From assembly GCF_036250675.1 (NCBI RefSeq), contig NZ_CP109592.1, forward strand, positions 992,001 to 1,056,000: a DNA stretch of 64,000 bases, in the 5' to 3' direction. This DNA comes from Streptomyces sp. NBC_01689. GTDB taxonomy: Bacteria > Actinomycetota > Actinomycetes > Streptomycetales > Streptomycetaceae. The translations under genes and the position numbers were made by a program. Below, piece by piece: positions 7,934 to 17,009 of the stretch. The number at the start of each line of letters is the position of its first letter. Within the stretch, counting starts at the first letter, position 1. Below the pieces are notes generated by a model. The model saw only the letters and a list, made by a program, of their open reading frames with translations. It was not told the DNA's origin and ran no database searches.

Positions 7934-8439
7934 AGCTGTGTCCGTCCACGGGTGGACCGGCAGGTGCGGCAAGGCATTGCCTGCGTATCGGGCGAAGGTC
8001 ATCGAATGCAGCGCAGGCTCGTCGATCCCGGTCATCCGGTGGATCCAACGGGTCACCGGATCCGAGAGCCGAGTCTGGACCATCGACAGGCCGCCCAGTT
8101 TGTTCAGGTGAAACTCGCCCAGCAGCGTCTTGACCTCCACTCCCTGGTGCCTGGCCAAAGCGCCGATCCAACTGGCGGATTCTCAATCGAATGGTTGTGC
8201 GATATCTGAACTCTGCAGACCCGGCACCGGCTGCTGCGTCTCAGTCTTTGCTGCGCTCACCAGCACATCTTTCGACCTGCCAATCCTGTCTTCAACGAGC
8301 TCGACTCACTCGTCCCCACCATGGGCGAACTGACCTGGGCATAGTGGGCGGATCCGCGTGGCAACCGTCGGCCGCCCCGCCGAACTGGTGGCCGCGCACC
8401 ATCGCCCGGGGTCGTTTCCATCCTGCCCGTTTTGTCCTT
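7934..8439. other. No recognisable gene
   Basis: About 500 bp upstream of the MATE remnant. A minus-strand frame up to 8158 continues in phase with the MATE start (VQTRLSDPVTRWIHRMTGID) and may be a leftover of another gene. I could not assign it. Confidence 0.3.
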
Positions 8440-8596
8440 CCGGGCCGCCCTCTTTGACCTAGCCTTGTCCTCTTCGGTGGCGGCTCTCCAGGGCGGTGAG
8501 CACGTCCTGGCTCAGGTGCATTCCGGCGGCGTCGTGGTGAGCGCGTGCGGTGGTGGAGTCGACGCTGGCCTGGGACAGGTCCACCCTGAGAACACA
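8440..8596 (-). pseudogene. Remnant of an IS5-like transposase
   Basis: Minus-strand VDLSQASVDSTTARAHHDAA, then GMHLSQDVLTALE, matches the first-Asp block of IS5-type transposases. After a frame change it continues EEDKARSKRAARKD-like. Only about 50 residues remain, with no ends visible. Confidence 0.55.
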
Positions 8597-8622
8597 GGTC
8601 GGACAGCCACGGAGCCCGAAAG

Positions 8623-9333
8623 CTACCAGGCGACGGGTGTCCCGTCCCAGGAGAAGAATGCGCCTGTGGGTCCGTCGTCGGACAGCAAAGCGAGCCGGAC
8701 GGCGCCGGCGGCTGCCTCGGCCGGGTCTCCGCCCGCGGCGGCCGCGGCGGCATTCAGAGAGGTCCGCCGCAGTCCGGGTGCCAGGGCGTTGATCTTGAAG
8801 CCGTCCTCGGCGAGGCTCTGGGCGTAGAACACGGTCAGCGCGTTCAGGGTCACTTTCGACGAACGGTAGGAGGCGAAGCGACCCCGATAGCCGGCGTGCT
8901 CGGTGACCGCGGCGTCCAGCGATCCGGTCCCGCTGGAGATGTTCACGATCCGGGGGTGAGCCGAGCGCCGGAGGACCGGCAGAAAGGCGTTGGTCACCGC
9001 GACCACGCCGAACACGTTCGTCTCAAAGACACGGCGGAAGGTGTCGACGTCCTCGTCCTGTGCTCCCTTGCCCTCCGACGGGGAGACGCCCGCGTTGTTG
9101 ATCAGGGCGTCCAAGGTTTGGATGCGCTCCGCAGCCGCACCGACACTCACCGGATCGGTGACGTCGATGACCAGTGGCTTCGCATCGCCGCCTATGTCGG
9201 CGACGGCACGTTCCGCGCGCTCCGCATCCCGCGAGCCCACATAGACGGTCAGTCCCGCCTGGACCAGCTGCCGGGCAATTTCCTTGCCGATGCCCTTGTT
9301 GGCGCCCGTGACAAGCGCTGTCGAGATATCCAT
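8623..9333 (-). CDS. Short-chain dehydrogenase/reductase
   Basis: A 236-residue SDR. Cofactor motif TGANKGIG at residues 8-15, NNAGV, catalytic Ser in IVNISSGTGS, and YRSSK (Tyr-x3-Lys). The segment APGLRRTSLN replaces the usual PG-x-x-x-T. Full length for the classical family, cytoplasmic, NAD(P)H-dependent. Start ATG at 9333. It is divergent from the XRE-type regulator at 9416, with an 82-bp shared promoter region; this SDR-regulator arrangement is common in Streptomyces and suggests direct control. The substrate is unknown. Confidence 0.88.
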   Translation of the reverse strand: MDISTALVTGANKGIGKEIARQLVQAGLTVYVGSRDAERAERAVADIGGDAKPLVIDVTDPVSVGAAAERIQTLDALINNAGVSPSEGKGAQDEDVDTFRRVFETNVFGVVAVTNAFLPVLRRSAHPRIVNISSGTGSLDAAVTEHAGYRGRFASYRSSKVTLNALTVFYAQSLAEDGFKINALAPGLRRTSLNAAAAAAGGDPAEAAAGAVRLALLSDDGPTGAFFSWDGTPVAW

Positions 9334-9415
9334 GCTGTCAGTGTCCGGGCCGGCCCGGCACGCAACCAGGGACAATCGATACCAGCCAGACACAGCCGAG
9401 GAGGTAGAGGTACAG

Positions 9416-10213
9416 GTGGCCCGAGAGGAACTGGCCCGTTTCCTGCGTGTCCGCCGCGCGGGGCTGCGCCCCGAGGACGTGGCCCTGCCGCCGGGATCAC
9501 GCCGCCGAACCGGCGGGCTGCGACGGGAAGAGATCGCAGACCTCGCGCACATGTCGGTCGACTACTACGTGCGCCTTGAGCAGGCACGCGGGCCACGCCC
9601 CTCCCCGCGGATTCTGGACGGTCTTGCCATGGCCTTCCGCCTGGCTCCGGCCGAACGCAACCACATGTTCCAGTTGGCCGGCCAGACGCCCCGTCCGCCC
9701 ACGACACCCCCGCGGCAGGTACGCAGTCACATCACCGACCTGATCCATCGACTGCCGGACACGGCCGCCCTGGTCACCGCTGCGAACTACGATGTCCTCG
9801 CCTGGAACCCGCTGGCCCAGGCACTGCTCGGCGACCTCGACTCCCGTCCGAACCTGGCACGCCGCCGTTTCCTGCTCCGCGAACAGATCTTGACCACCGG
9901 CCACGAGGACTTCGCCGAGATCGCGGTCTCCCGTCTGCGCACTGCTGCCGACCGCTATCCCCATGACAAGGATCTGTCCGGCCTCCTGGCAGACCTCGAA
10001 GCAGGCAGCGGGGAGTTCCGCGAGATCTGGGCCTCGCCCGCTTTGCGCATCCCCGGGCATCGCAGGAAGACCATGGTCCATCCCGAACTCGGGGAACTCC
10101 GCATCAACTGCGACGTGCTCACCCTCCCCGAGGACGACCAGCAAGTGCTTTTCATGACTGCCGATCCCCACACACCGACCGCTCACGCCTTGCACCGCCT
10201 GTCCGAGGGATGA
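9416..10213 (+). CDS. XRE-family regulator with MmyB-like ligand domain
   Basis: A protein of about 265 residues. The N-terminal HTH_31 region (ELARFLRVRRAGLRPEDVAL, RTGGLRREEIADLAHMSVDY, YVRLEQARGPRPSP) is typical of MmyB-type regulators. The C-terminal half (NYDVLAWNPLAQALLGDL, HPELGELRINCDVLTLPEDD, QQVLFMTADPHTP) matches the PAS-like, fatty-acid-binding MmyB domain. The GTG at 9416 is chosen because a strong ribosome-binding site GAGGAGG lies 11-17 bases upstream; the earlier ATG at 9284 overlaps the divergent SDR. It probably controls that SDR. Confidence 0.88.
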   Translation: MAREELARFLRVRRAGLRPEDVALPPGSRRRTGGLRREEIADLAHMSVDYYVRLEQARGPRPSPRILDGLAMAFRLAPAERNHMFQLAGQTPRPPTTPPRQVRSHITDLIHRLPDTAALVTAANYDVLAWNPLAQALLGDLDSRPNLARRRFLLREQILTTGHEDFAEIAVSRLRTAADRYPHDKDLSGLLADLEAGSGEFREIWASPALRIPGHRRKTMVHPELGELRINCDVLTLPEDDQQVLFMTADPHTPTAHALHRLSEG

Positions 10214-10256
10214 ACCCTGCGGCTGCGGCTCACCAGGCAGCCCCGGGTCCGACTTA

Positions 10257-11122
10257 GACCGTGTCCTATGTGGTGAGGCGGATGAGTCGTTTGTAGCAGC
10301 AGAGGGCGGCAGCAAGGCCGAGGAAGGCCAGGTAGTTGCGGGGGTGGCGTTCGTAACGGTGGTTGAGTCTGCGGTAGCCGGTGAGCCAGGACATGGTCCG
10401 CTCGATGACCCATCGTCGGCGCCCCAGCCGTTCACCGGACTCGATCCCTTTGCGGGCGATACGGACACCGATGTGCTTGCCCCACAGCCATTTTCGCAGG
10501 TGAGGGATGTCGTAGGCCTTGTCTGCGTGGAGACGTCGGGTTTTGAAGTACCGGCCGCGCTGGGGGTCGTGTCTCGTTTGGTGACCCATGGTCATGGGCT
10601 TCAGGGCGAGGCTGTCGTGGGTGTTGGCCGCGGAGACGCCGACGACGGTGGGCAGTCCGTTCGCGTCCGACAGAACGTGCATCTTGGAACCCGGCTTGCC
10701 CCGGTCCACGGGACTCGGACCTGTGAGTTCGCCCCCTTTTTCGCCCGCACATGAGCTGAGTCGAGGACGACTCGGGAGAGGTCGAGCAAGCCGGCATCGT
10801 CCAAGCGGTGCAGGATCTCCTCGTGCAACCGGCCCCACACACCCGCCCGCGACCAGATCAGGAACCGGCGATGCGCGGTCGACTTCGATATCCCGAAGCA
10901 CGGCGGCAGAGCCCGCCAGGCACATCCACTGACCAGCACATAGATGATCGCCGCGAACAGCGTCTCATCAGGCGTGTCCTGCGTCCCGCCACCCTGCCGC
11001 CGCACCTTCGACGGCGGGATCAACGGCTCCGCGATCTCCCACAGCCCGTCCGGAACGATCCAACTCCACGTACCCCGCCCCATAACCAAGCCCAACGACC
11101 CAACCCCACATAGGACACGGTC
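10257..11122 (-). mobile_element. IS5-family element inserted at the whiB stop codon
   Basis: An 866-bp element with perfect terminal inverted repeats of at least 17 bp (GACCGTGTCCTATGTGG at the left and its complement at the right). It is flanked by TTA on both sides (10254-10256, 11123-11125), a 3-bp TNA-type duplication. The right-hand TTA is the complement of the whiB TAA stop, so whiB keeps its stop codon. Confidence 0.85.
10266..11095 (-). CDS. IS5-family transposase, two overlapping frames joined by -1 frameshift
   Basis: The first frame (from 11095) holds LWEIAEPLIPPSKVRRQGGG, then VSGCAWRALPPCFGISKSTA and VVLDSAHVRAKKG (first Asp). The second frame (to 10266) holds GPSPVDRGKPGSKMHVLSDA, LHADKAYDIPHLRKWL (second Asp) and RWVIERTMSWLTGYRRLNHR (Glu). 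The frames overlap at a run of five A and five G in the coding strand (near 10735), a slippery sequence suited to programmed -1 frameshifting, as known for related IS5-family groups. All catalytic residues are present in the fusion, so the element could be active. Confidence 0.82.
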
Positions 11123-11413
11123 TTAGCCGGCACGGGTCGCCATCCTGCCCTGGGCTGTTTCCAGGACGGAGAGCCAGGAGACCACGTTCGGCTTACGCCG
11201 AAGGAGAGCTCTGCGATCCCGCTCCGTCATCCCTCCCCACACCCCGAACTCGATCCGCTCATCAAGCGCTTCGGCGAGACATTCAGTGCGCACGGGACAC
11301 CCTGCGCAGACCACCTTGGCCTGCCTTTGACGTGCACTGTCCGCGAACAGGTCGTCCGCGTCGGAACTGCCGCACGCGGCGTTCTCCCGCCACTCGGCCC
11401 TGGCACTCGTCAT
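11123..11413 (-). CDS. WhiB-family iron-sulfur transcription factor
   Basis: A 96-residue Wbl protein. Four cysteines that bind the [4Fe-4S] cluster are visible: Cys in WRENAACGSS, then CAGCPVRTEC (C-x2-C-x5-C). The GVWGG turn and a basic C-terminal tail (ERDRRALLRRK) complete the family signature. The ATG at 11413 (MTSARAEW) is preferred over 11443. Wbl proteins act with the sigma factor in actinobacterial development, redox or antibiotic responses; the particular role here is unknown. The IS5 element at 10257-11122 abuts its TAA stop. Confidence 0.9.
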   Translation of the reverse strand: MTSARAEWRENAACGSSDADDLFADSARQRQAKVVCAGCPVRTECLAEALDERIEFGVWGGMTERDRRALLRRKPNVVSWLSVLETAQGRMATRAG

Positions 11414-11490
11414 GGCTTCCCTCTCCCCCTGCGGGCGCTCCAACTATGAGGCGCCGGTGAGAAAGCGAACCTCACGCTTCCCCGGCCTGC

Positions 11491-11658
11491 CTAGATCTTC
11501 ACGTCCCACGCTTTCCCCGAATCAGCAAGGTCACCGTCCGCACTGAACGCGAAACCCACCTGAACCCAGGAGCCTTGGCTGACCCCTGCAGTACCGATTT
11601 GCAGGGTGGTGAGTGCCCGGACCTGTTCGTTGTGCTGAGGCTCGACGGTCCATTGCAC
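11491..11658 (-). pseudogene. C-terminal fragment of an unknown protein
   Basis: Minus-strand frame VQWTVEPQHNEQVRALTTL followed by GSWVQVGFAFSADGDLADSG, ending in a TAG at 11491. It reads like the end of a real protein but has a stop immediately upstream (11659-11661). Family not recognised. The rest of the 11414-11933 interval shows no gene. Confidence 0.35.
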
Positions 11659-11933
11659 TCAGCGAGAAGAAGCGAGTCGCCCCTCTCCGTCCCTCGCTCC
11701 GGTGGATCTCAACGTACAGTCAGCTGGCTTGGCGGCCTGGCGGAAGCCGTCTCTGCACGTACGGCCGGGACCAGCGCGCGGGAGGAGCACCAGACGGTGG
11801 CGTACTTCTCTGTCCATCCGTGGAGTCGGCGGTTGGCGGCCGGATGAAGCCGGCGGCTGAGATCGGTGCCCGCGGGCAGGGCATCGGGCGTACGGTCGTT
11901 GGTGGATGACTGGCTGCGGACGCTGGGGGCTTC

Positions 11934-12359
11934 GTGGTGGGTGTGGAGTTGGCGGTCGGGTATCTGATCGCGTGGGCAGTGGGCAAGGCGCGGCGGGTGG
12001 CGGGCCGAGCGGACGCCGAGGTGGACACGCTGCTGGATGCCGGGATGGACCGCCTGCACGATGTCGTGGCGGCCCGGTTGGGCGGGAACCCGGTGCTGGA
12101 GCAGGCCGCGGTGGAGGCGGCCGCGGGTCCGGACGGGGTATCGGAGCCTACCTTGGCGCGGCTGCGGCTGGCTGTGGAGGAGGCTGCCGGGCAGGACGTC
12201 GTGTTCGCCCGGTCGGTGGAGCAGGCGGTGATGAAGGTGGGGCAGGCTGCGCAGACCGCGGGCGCCCGGGCGAGGGCGGTCTACGGGCCCGTGTTCCATG
12301 GTCCAGCAGCGCTCCAGGTCGGCGACCACAACACGCAGACCAACACGTTCGGGTCGTGA
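11934..12359 (+). CDS. Putative helical effector with C-terminal RHIM-like amyloid motif
   Basis: A protein of 141 residues starting at GTG. The first 115 or so residues are almost entirely alpha-helical by eye (GYLIAWAVGKARRVAGRADA, LARLRLAVEEAAGQDVVFAR, VEQAVMKVGQAAQTAGARAR) and resemble the small Bell-type effector domains reported beside bacterial amyloid-signalling NLRs. The last 24 residues hold FHGPAALQVGDHNTQ, which matches the first residues of the next protein (FHGPTAFQVGDHNTQ). The core QVGDHN follows the RHIM-like pattern. The stop lies 3 bases before the NLR start, so the genes are coupled. Inference: it is triggered when the NLR's motif templates amyloid assembly. Confidence 0.7.
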   Translation: MVGVELAVGYLIAWAVGKARRVAGRADAEVDTLLDAGMDRLHDVVAARLGGNPVLEQAAVEAAAGPDGVSEPTLARLRLAVEEAAGQDVVFARSVEQAVMKVGQAAQTAGARARAVYGPVFHGPAALQVGDHNTQTNTFGS

Positions 12360-12362
12360 CCC

Positions 12363-14657
12363 GTGGCTGGGGGCACCTTCCACGGCCCGACGGCGTTCCA
12401 GGTCGGCGATCACAACACGCAGCACAGCCACTTCCACACTGCGCCGCGGGCACCGGTGTCGCTGCCGCACCAGGTGGGAGTGGTCCCCTCGCGTGCGCAG
12501 TCCTTTCTGGAGCGGGCGGAGGCGGGGGCGCTGAGGGAGGCGTTCTCGAGCGGTGGCAGCGCGGTGTCGTGTCAGGTCCTGGCCGGGATGGGCGGGGCCG
12601 GTAAGACACAGCTCGCCGCAGACCACGCGCTCCGCGCGTGGAGTGAGGGTGGGCTGGAAGTGCTGATGTGGGTCACGGCGACTGCCCGTACCGCGATCGT
12701 GGATGCCTACGCGCATGCCGCGGCGGACCTGTGCGGTGCCGACCTCGGCGACCCGGAACAGGCCGCGGAGGCGTTCCTGGCGTGGCTGCAGGCGAAGAAC
12801 CACAGGTGGCTGATCGTGCTGGACGACCTTACGGACCCCGCGGATCTCAGGGGACTGTGGCCGCCGGACAGACCCGAGGGCCGCACGCTGGTGACGACCC
12901 GGCGCCGTGATGCGGTGTTGACCGGCACCAGGCGGAAGCGGATCGACGTCGGGCTGTTCACGACGGGCGATGCCACCCGGTATCTGGCGGCCACACTGGC
13001 CGCGCACGGGCGCAGCGAGCCGGTCGATGAGTTGGTCGGGCTGGCCGAGGACCTCGGACACCTGCCGCTCGCTCTGTCCCAGGCAGCGGCCTACGTCACC
13101 GATCAGGCGCTGGATGTCGCTGCGTACCGAAGCCTGCTCTCCGACCGCGCGCTCGCGCCTTCCCTACCCGGGCCCGGGGCGCTCCCGGACGACCAACGCG
13201 GTCCGTTGACGGCCACCTGGACACTGTCGGTCGACCTCGCAGACCGACAGGACCCTGCAGGCGTTGCTCGGCCCCTGCTCGCCCTCGCATCCATGCTCGA
13301 CGCCCACGGTATCCCCGAATCCGTCCTGACATCCCGGCCCGCCCGCGACTACCTCGCCGCCAACAGCACCCGCACGCCGCCGCGCCGGAAGTGGTGGCGG
13401 TGGGCCTCACCTCCGAGAGCGGTGACCGGGCAGGAGGTCCACCAGTCCGCACGACTCCTGCACCGCCTCAACCTGATCGACCACACTCCCCAGTCGCCTC
13501 ACCAGTCCGTTCGCGTGCACGCCTTGGTCCAGCGAACGACCCGCGAATCTCTGGCCTCCTGCGACTACGAGGAGGGCGCCCACGCGGCCGCCGACGCCCT
13601 GCTCTGCGTCTGGCCCAAGGTCGAACGCGACACCGATCTCGCCCAGGCGTTGCGCGCCAACACCGCGGCCCTGGCCGCCCACGCCTCGTCCACCGGCTGC
13701 CTCGACCGGCCGCACACCCATCACGTTCTGTTCCGGGCCGGCAACAGCCTGGGCAACTTCGGCCAGGCGTCGGCGGCGGCCGACTACTTCCAGCGCCAGC
13801 GGGCCGCCAGCACGACGCATCTCGGAGCAGACCACCCCTACGTCCTCTCCCTCCGTCACGACGCTGTCTACTGGCGCGGGAAGGCAGGCGACGCGGCAAG
13901 TGCCACGCCAGCGTGCGCCGACCTGCTGGAGGATCGCTTGCGGGTCCTGGGTCCCAACCACCCCCACACCCTCGCTACCCGCGGCAGCCTCGCTCACTTG
14001 CGGGCGCAAGGAGGAGACGCGGCCGGAGCAGTGTCCGAGTTCGCGCGCCTGCTGGACCACATGGTGCGGGTGCTGGGCCCTGATCACCCGAACACTCTGG
14101 CCGTGCGAGGCAACCTCGCCGAAAACCGCGGAGCGGCCGGGGACGCACCCGGTGCCGCAGCCGCCTTCGCCCAGTTACTGAACGACACCATCCGAGTGCT
14201 GGGGTCCGACCACCCGAACACCCTCGCCACGCGCAGCAGCCTTGCCGGATGGCATGGCCGGGCGGGCGACGCGAACGGCGCCGCAGTGGCGTGCGCCGCG
14301 GTGCTGGACGACCATCTGCGGATCCTGGGGCCCGATCACCCTGACACTCTCGCCACTCGCAGCAACCTCGCGCACTGGCGCGGGGAAGCCGGGGCTGCGG
14401 CTGAAGCCGCATCCGCGTTCGCCGACCTCCTCGGCGATGTGACCCGAGTACTTGGACCCGATCACCCACAGACGCTCGTCGCGCGCGGCAACCTTGCACG
14501 GTGGCGCGCACAGCAGGGAGAAGCGGCCACCTTCGCAGACGTACTGGACGACATGGTGCGCCTGCTCGGCCCCGACCACCCCCATACCCTCGTCGTCCGC
14601 GACAACCTCGCGCAGTGGCAGAAGCAGAACAGCCAAGGCCCCGGCGCATCCGCCTGA
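12363..14657 (+). CDS. NLR-type STAND ATPase: RHIM-like motif, NB-ARC, TPR repeats
   Basis: A 764-residue signalling ATPase. Residues 5-20 hold the RHIM-like motif FHGPTAFQVGDHNTQ. The NB-ARC follows: Walker A GMGGAGKT at 75-82, Walker B LIVLDD at 150-155, sensor-like TLVTTRR at about 175-181, GHLPLAL at 232-238, and a winged-helix region to about 395. From 487 to 752 there are seven kinesin-light-chain-type TPR units, each opening with LG(P/S)DHP at 487, 529, 571, 613, 655, 697 and 736 (42-residue period, last step 39). The start GTG has no ribosome-binding site and follows the effector stop by 3 bases. TPRs probably sense a trigger, and nucleotide exchange exposes the amyloid motif. No frameshift is seen. 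Confidence 0.88.
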   Translation: MAGGTFHGPTAFQVGDHNTQHSHFHTAPRAPVSLPHQVGVVPSRAQSFLERAEAGALREAFSSGGSAVSCQVLAGMGGAGKTQLAADHALRAWSEGGLEVLMWVTATARTAIVDAYAHAAADLCGADLGDPEQAAEAFLAWLQAKNHRWLIVLDDLTDPADLRGLWPPDRPEGRTLVTTRRRDAVLTGTRRKRIDVGLFTTGDATRYLAATLAAHGRSEPVDELVGLAEDLGHLPLALSQAAAYVTDQALDVAAYRSLLSDRALAPSLPGPGALPDDQRGPLTATWTLSVDLADRQDPAGVARPLLALASMLDAHGIPESVLTSRPARDYLAANSTRTPPRRKWWRWASPPRAVTGQEVHQSARLLHRLNLIDHTPQSPHQSVRVHALVQRTTRESLASCDYEEGAHAAADALLCVWPKVERDTDLAQALRANTAALAAHASSTGCLDRPHTHHVLFRAGNSLGNFGQASAAADYFQRQRAASTTHLGADHPYVLSLRHDAVYWRGKAGDAASATPACADLLEDRLRVLGPNHPHTLATRGSLAHLRAQGGDAAGAVSEFARLLDHMVRVLGPDHPNTLAVRGNLAENRGAAGDAPGAAAAFAQLLNDTIRVLGSDHPNTLATRSSLAGWHGRAGDANGAAVACAAVLDDHLRILGPDHPDTLATRSNLAHWRGEAGAAAEAASAFADLLGDVTRVLGPDHPQTLVARGNLARWRAQQGEAATFADVLDDMVRLLGPDHPHTLVVRDNLAQWQKQNSQGPGASA
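13821..14618 (+). repeat. Seven tandem 126-bp TPR-coding repeats
   Basis: DNA units of about 126 bp (42 codons) within the NLR gene, recognisable by GGNCCCGATCACCC-type starts. The sixth unit is three codons short. Their similarity makes repeat-number change by recombination likely, a way to vary the sensor. Confidence 0.75.
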
Positions 14658-14761
14658 CCACGGCCGCTTCGTCAACTGCAGGCCTCGCCACAGAACGGCC
14701 GGCTTCCCCTCCCTCCCCACGATCACTCAGGTGAGCAGCACGGCTCCTTACGGACCATGTG

Positions 14762-15322
14762 TCACCTGAGTTCGACGGCGTAGGAGCTGCCAGAGAATTC
14801 CCAGCCGTCGGTGCCTTCGTCGATGTCGGCGACGATGATGTCGTCGATGAAGCGGTCCTCGAAGTCGTCGTCGCGCAGGTCACCGGCGAGCCAGAGGGCT
14901 TCGATGTCGCTCCAGTCGCCGCGGCTCGCGTCGATGCGGAGGGGGGCGGCGCGGCGGGTGCCGCGTTCGCGTTCTCGTTGCCGGTTTTGACGAGGCCGCT
15001 GATCTCGAACTGGCCGTCCTTGATCGTGTCGGGGAGGGGGGCGGCGGGGACGATGACGACGTTCTCGTAGGCGGTGTGGATGAGGTCGCGGTAGGAGCGG
15101 CGGACGATGTGGCCGCTCCCTCTCCGCCGCCGGGCACAAGGCTTCCGGCTGGGTGGAGGTGCGGGGCGACCGGGCATGGCCCTGGCCGGTGTCCGGTCCG
15201 GGGGGCTGGGACGAGCAGTCCTGCCGGGGCCGCGGAATCAAGCACGCGGCGAGGGCCGCGATGCCACCCACGCGACTGCCCATGCCTCCCCAGCGCTGCC
15301 CGATCCGGCGTGTCTGCGACAT
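14762..15322 (-). pseudogene. Frameshifted hypothetical gene
   Basis: Minus-strand coding segments lie in two frames. Upstream: MSQTRRIGQRWGGMGSRV from an ATG at 15322, then VRRSYRDLIHTAYENVVIVP and DTIKDGQFEISGLVKTGN. After a frame change near 14970: RIDASRGDWSDIEALWLAGD and IIVADIDEGTDGWEFSGSSY to the stop at 14762. The acidic C-terminus is convincing coding sequence. I do not recognise the family. It faces the NLR gene tail to tail. Confidence 0.45.
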
Positions 15323-15362
15323 TAGACCCTGCCGGACACAGTGTCCAACGTACTGTCTAATG
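15320..15362. promoter_or_regulatory. Double palindrome, probable TetR-type operator
   Basis: Outer arms CATTAGAC (15320-15327) and GTCTAATG (15355-15362) enclose GGACACAGTGTCC (15334-15346), a perfect inner palindrome. It lies between the divergent genes at 15322 (minus) and 15560 (plus). The cognate regulator is not certain; a broken TetR gene lies at 16311-16620. Confidence 0.5.
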
Positions 15363-15559
15363 GGGGTGCCGCCGACGATGCGCGCGGTCGGAGAAGGCGG
15401 TCGCTGCGGCTCACCAGGCGGTTTCAGCGGGGGGATTGACGGGCTCGACGCGGAGGTGTTCGCACGATGTCCGGTTGTCGCGCGGCTCTGTTTCCGCCGT
15501 ACGGAGAACGCCGGCCAGACCCAATGTGGCCGGCCGGCGGTGAGAGGTGTGGTGACGTG

Positions 15560-16162
15560 ATGGTTCCAGGTGGGCCGCTCGTGGAGCGCGCGTACGGCCA
15601 TGTGCGGTCCGCGCTCGAACCGGCGATCTTCAATCACAGCGTCCGGGTCTGGCTCCTGGCTGATCATCTCGCCCGCCGAGAGGGACTCCACGGGCTCGAA
15701 AGCGAAGCGCTGGCAGTGGCCTGCCTGTTCCACGACGCCGGCACAGCACAACGCTACGACGGACCGCAACGGTTCGAGGTGGAAGGGGCCGACGCGGCCC
15801 GCATGTTCCTGGCCGAGCACGGCGCGGCGTGGCCAGAGCCTTTGCTGCAGGACGTATGGCAGGCCATCGCACTGCACACCTCCCCCGGCATCGCGGAGCG
15901 TATGGGAGGCCTGACGAGGCTCGTCCGCCTGGGCGTATTGGCAGACTTCGGCCGCTCCGACCTGATCGAGTCCGCCGGCGAGCAGCTGCTAGCGTCACTC
16001 GACGAGCTTCCCCGCCTGAGCATCGAAACCGTGCTCGGCGACGCCGTGGTGGAGCAGGCGATGCGCTCTCCCGGAAAGGCGCCTTCGGCCAGCTGGCCCG
16101 GTGTACTCCTGTCCGCACACCTCGCCGACCCGCACCATGGCGGCGTCAATCCAGCGTTCTGA
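15560..16162 (+). CDS. HD-domain phosphohydrolase-like protein
   Basis: A protein of about 200 residues. The metal-binding HD pattern is visible: FNHSVRVWLLADHLA (first His), ACLFHDAG (His-Asp), ALHTSPGIA (His), and an Asp in VLADFGRSDLI. This arrangement matches small HD hydrolases related to cyanamide hydratase. The ATG at 15560 is preceded in phase by a GTG at 15557, and GAGAGG lies about 13 bases upstream of the ATG. Substrate unknown; such proteins act on nucleotides or small nitriles. The double palindrome at 15320-15362 is about 200 bp upstream and may control it. Confidence 0.78.
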   Translation: MVPGGPLVERAYGHVRSALEPAIFNHSVRVWLLADHLARREGLHGLESEALAVACLFHDAGTAQRYDGPQRFEVEGADAARMFLAEHGAAWPEPLLQDVWQAIALHTSPGIAERMGGLTRLVRLGVLADFGRSDLIESAGEQLLASLDELPRLSIETVLGDAVVEQAMRSPGKAPSASWPGVLLSAHLADPHHGGVNPAF

Positions 16163-16310
16163 ACCCGAGCGCCCTGGGAAGGGCCGCGGCCGGCCGGAGA
16201 CCGCTGCGCACCGCAACCCGGCGTCAGTACTACCCGCGGATGGCCTTGGAGGACAGGTTCCACTCCTGAAGCGCGGGTTTCCCTGGAAGTGACGGGGACG
16301 TCCGCAGGGC

Positions 16311-16620
16311 TCAGGGTTTGCCGACGAGGGCGAGCGCGGCCTCCACTGTGGCCATCAGGGCGCTGCAGTCGCCGTCGATGGTGCCCGGGACGTGAAGCCC
16401 CTGCATGAACATCATCAGAAAACGGGCCAAGTCGCGGGCATCGCGCTCCGCGGCGAGCTGCCCCTGCTCCTGCGCTTCGGCGATCACTTCGCAGAGGGCA
16501 TCTTCCAGCGACGACGTGGTGTCGTGCACGTGCGCCGCGACTTTCGGGTCTGCCTGTTTGGCGAGTGCCTCAGGACCTCCACCAACTCGCGAATCTCCTC
16601 GACATCACGTGGACTCTCGT
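16311..16620 (-). pseudogene. TetR-family regulator, C-terminal fragment
   Basis: Minus-strand frame GGPEALAKQADPKVAAHV, HDTTSSLEDALCEVIAEAQE, DLARFLMMFMQGLHVPGTID, ending at 16311. This is the ligand-binding C-terminus of an AefR-like TetR protein. The DNA-binding N-terminus is missing; upstream the sequence changes to an unrelated gene fragment on the other strand (16565-16762). Confidence 0.6.
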
Positions 16621-16762
16621 CGGGCAGGCAGCCCGCGCTATCCGTGATCGCGAACTCATCCGCGTCATCGAAGAGTGTTCCGCGCAAACCACCGCACAGA
16701 TCAACTGGCTACGTATGCGTATGCAGTCGGCCGCACCGCAAACCTCGCTCGTCGCGACCTGA
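16565..16762 (+). pseudogene. C-terminal fragment of a conserved Streptomyces protein
   Basis: Plus-strand frame HQLANLLDITWTLVGQAARA, IRDRELIRVIEECSAQTTAQ, INWLRMRMQSAAPQTSLV. This resembles the last 60 residues of helical, ferritin-like Streptomyces hypotheticals ending in ...WLRTRI..APQAL-V. No valid start or N-terminal domain is present. It is joined head-on to the TetR fragment, marking a rearrangement point near 16600. Confidence 0.4.
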
Positions 16763-17009
16763 AAAGCTGAGGAGGAGTTGAACGGACGGCTGTGTGCGCT
16801 GCCGGGTCACGGAGGGCCGCGGTAGGCGCCGTGCCACCGGCGCCGGGCGAGTACGTGGAAAACCTCGCGTTGCCGCTGGTGGTCGGCGACCCGGATGTCG
16901 AGCGCGATCGCCTGGGCACCATCCCAGGCGACGCCTCGGACAGCATGGTGGCGCCCCTTTGAAACGGCCGTTACTCCCTGGCTCTGGTGTACGACGGCTC
17001 GGAGGGACG

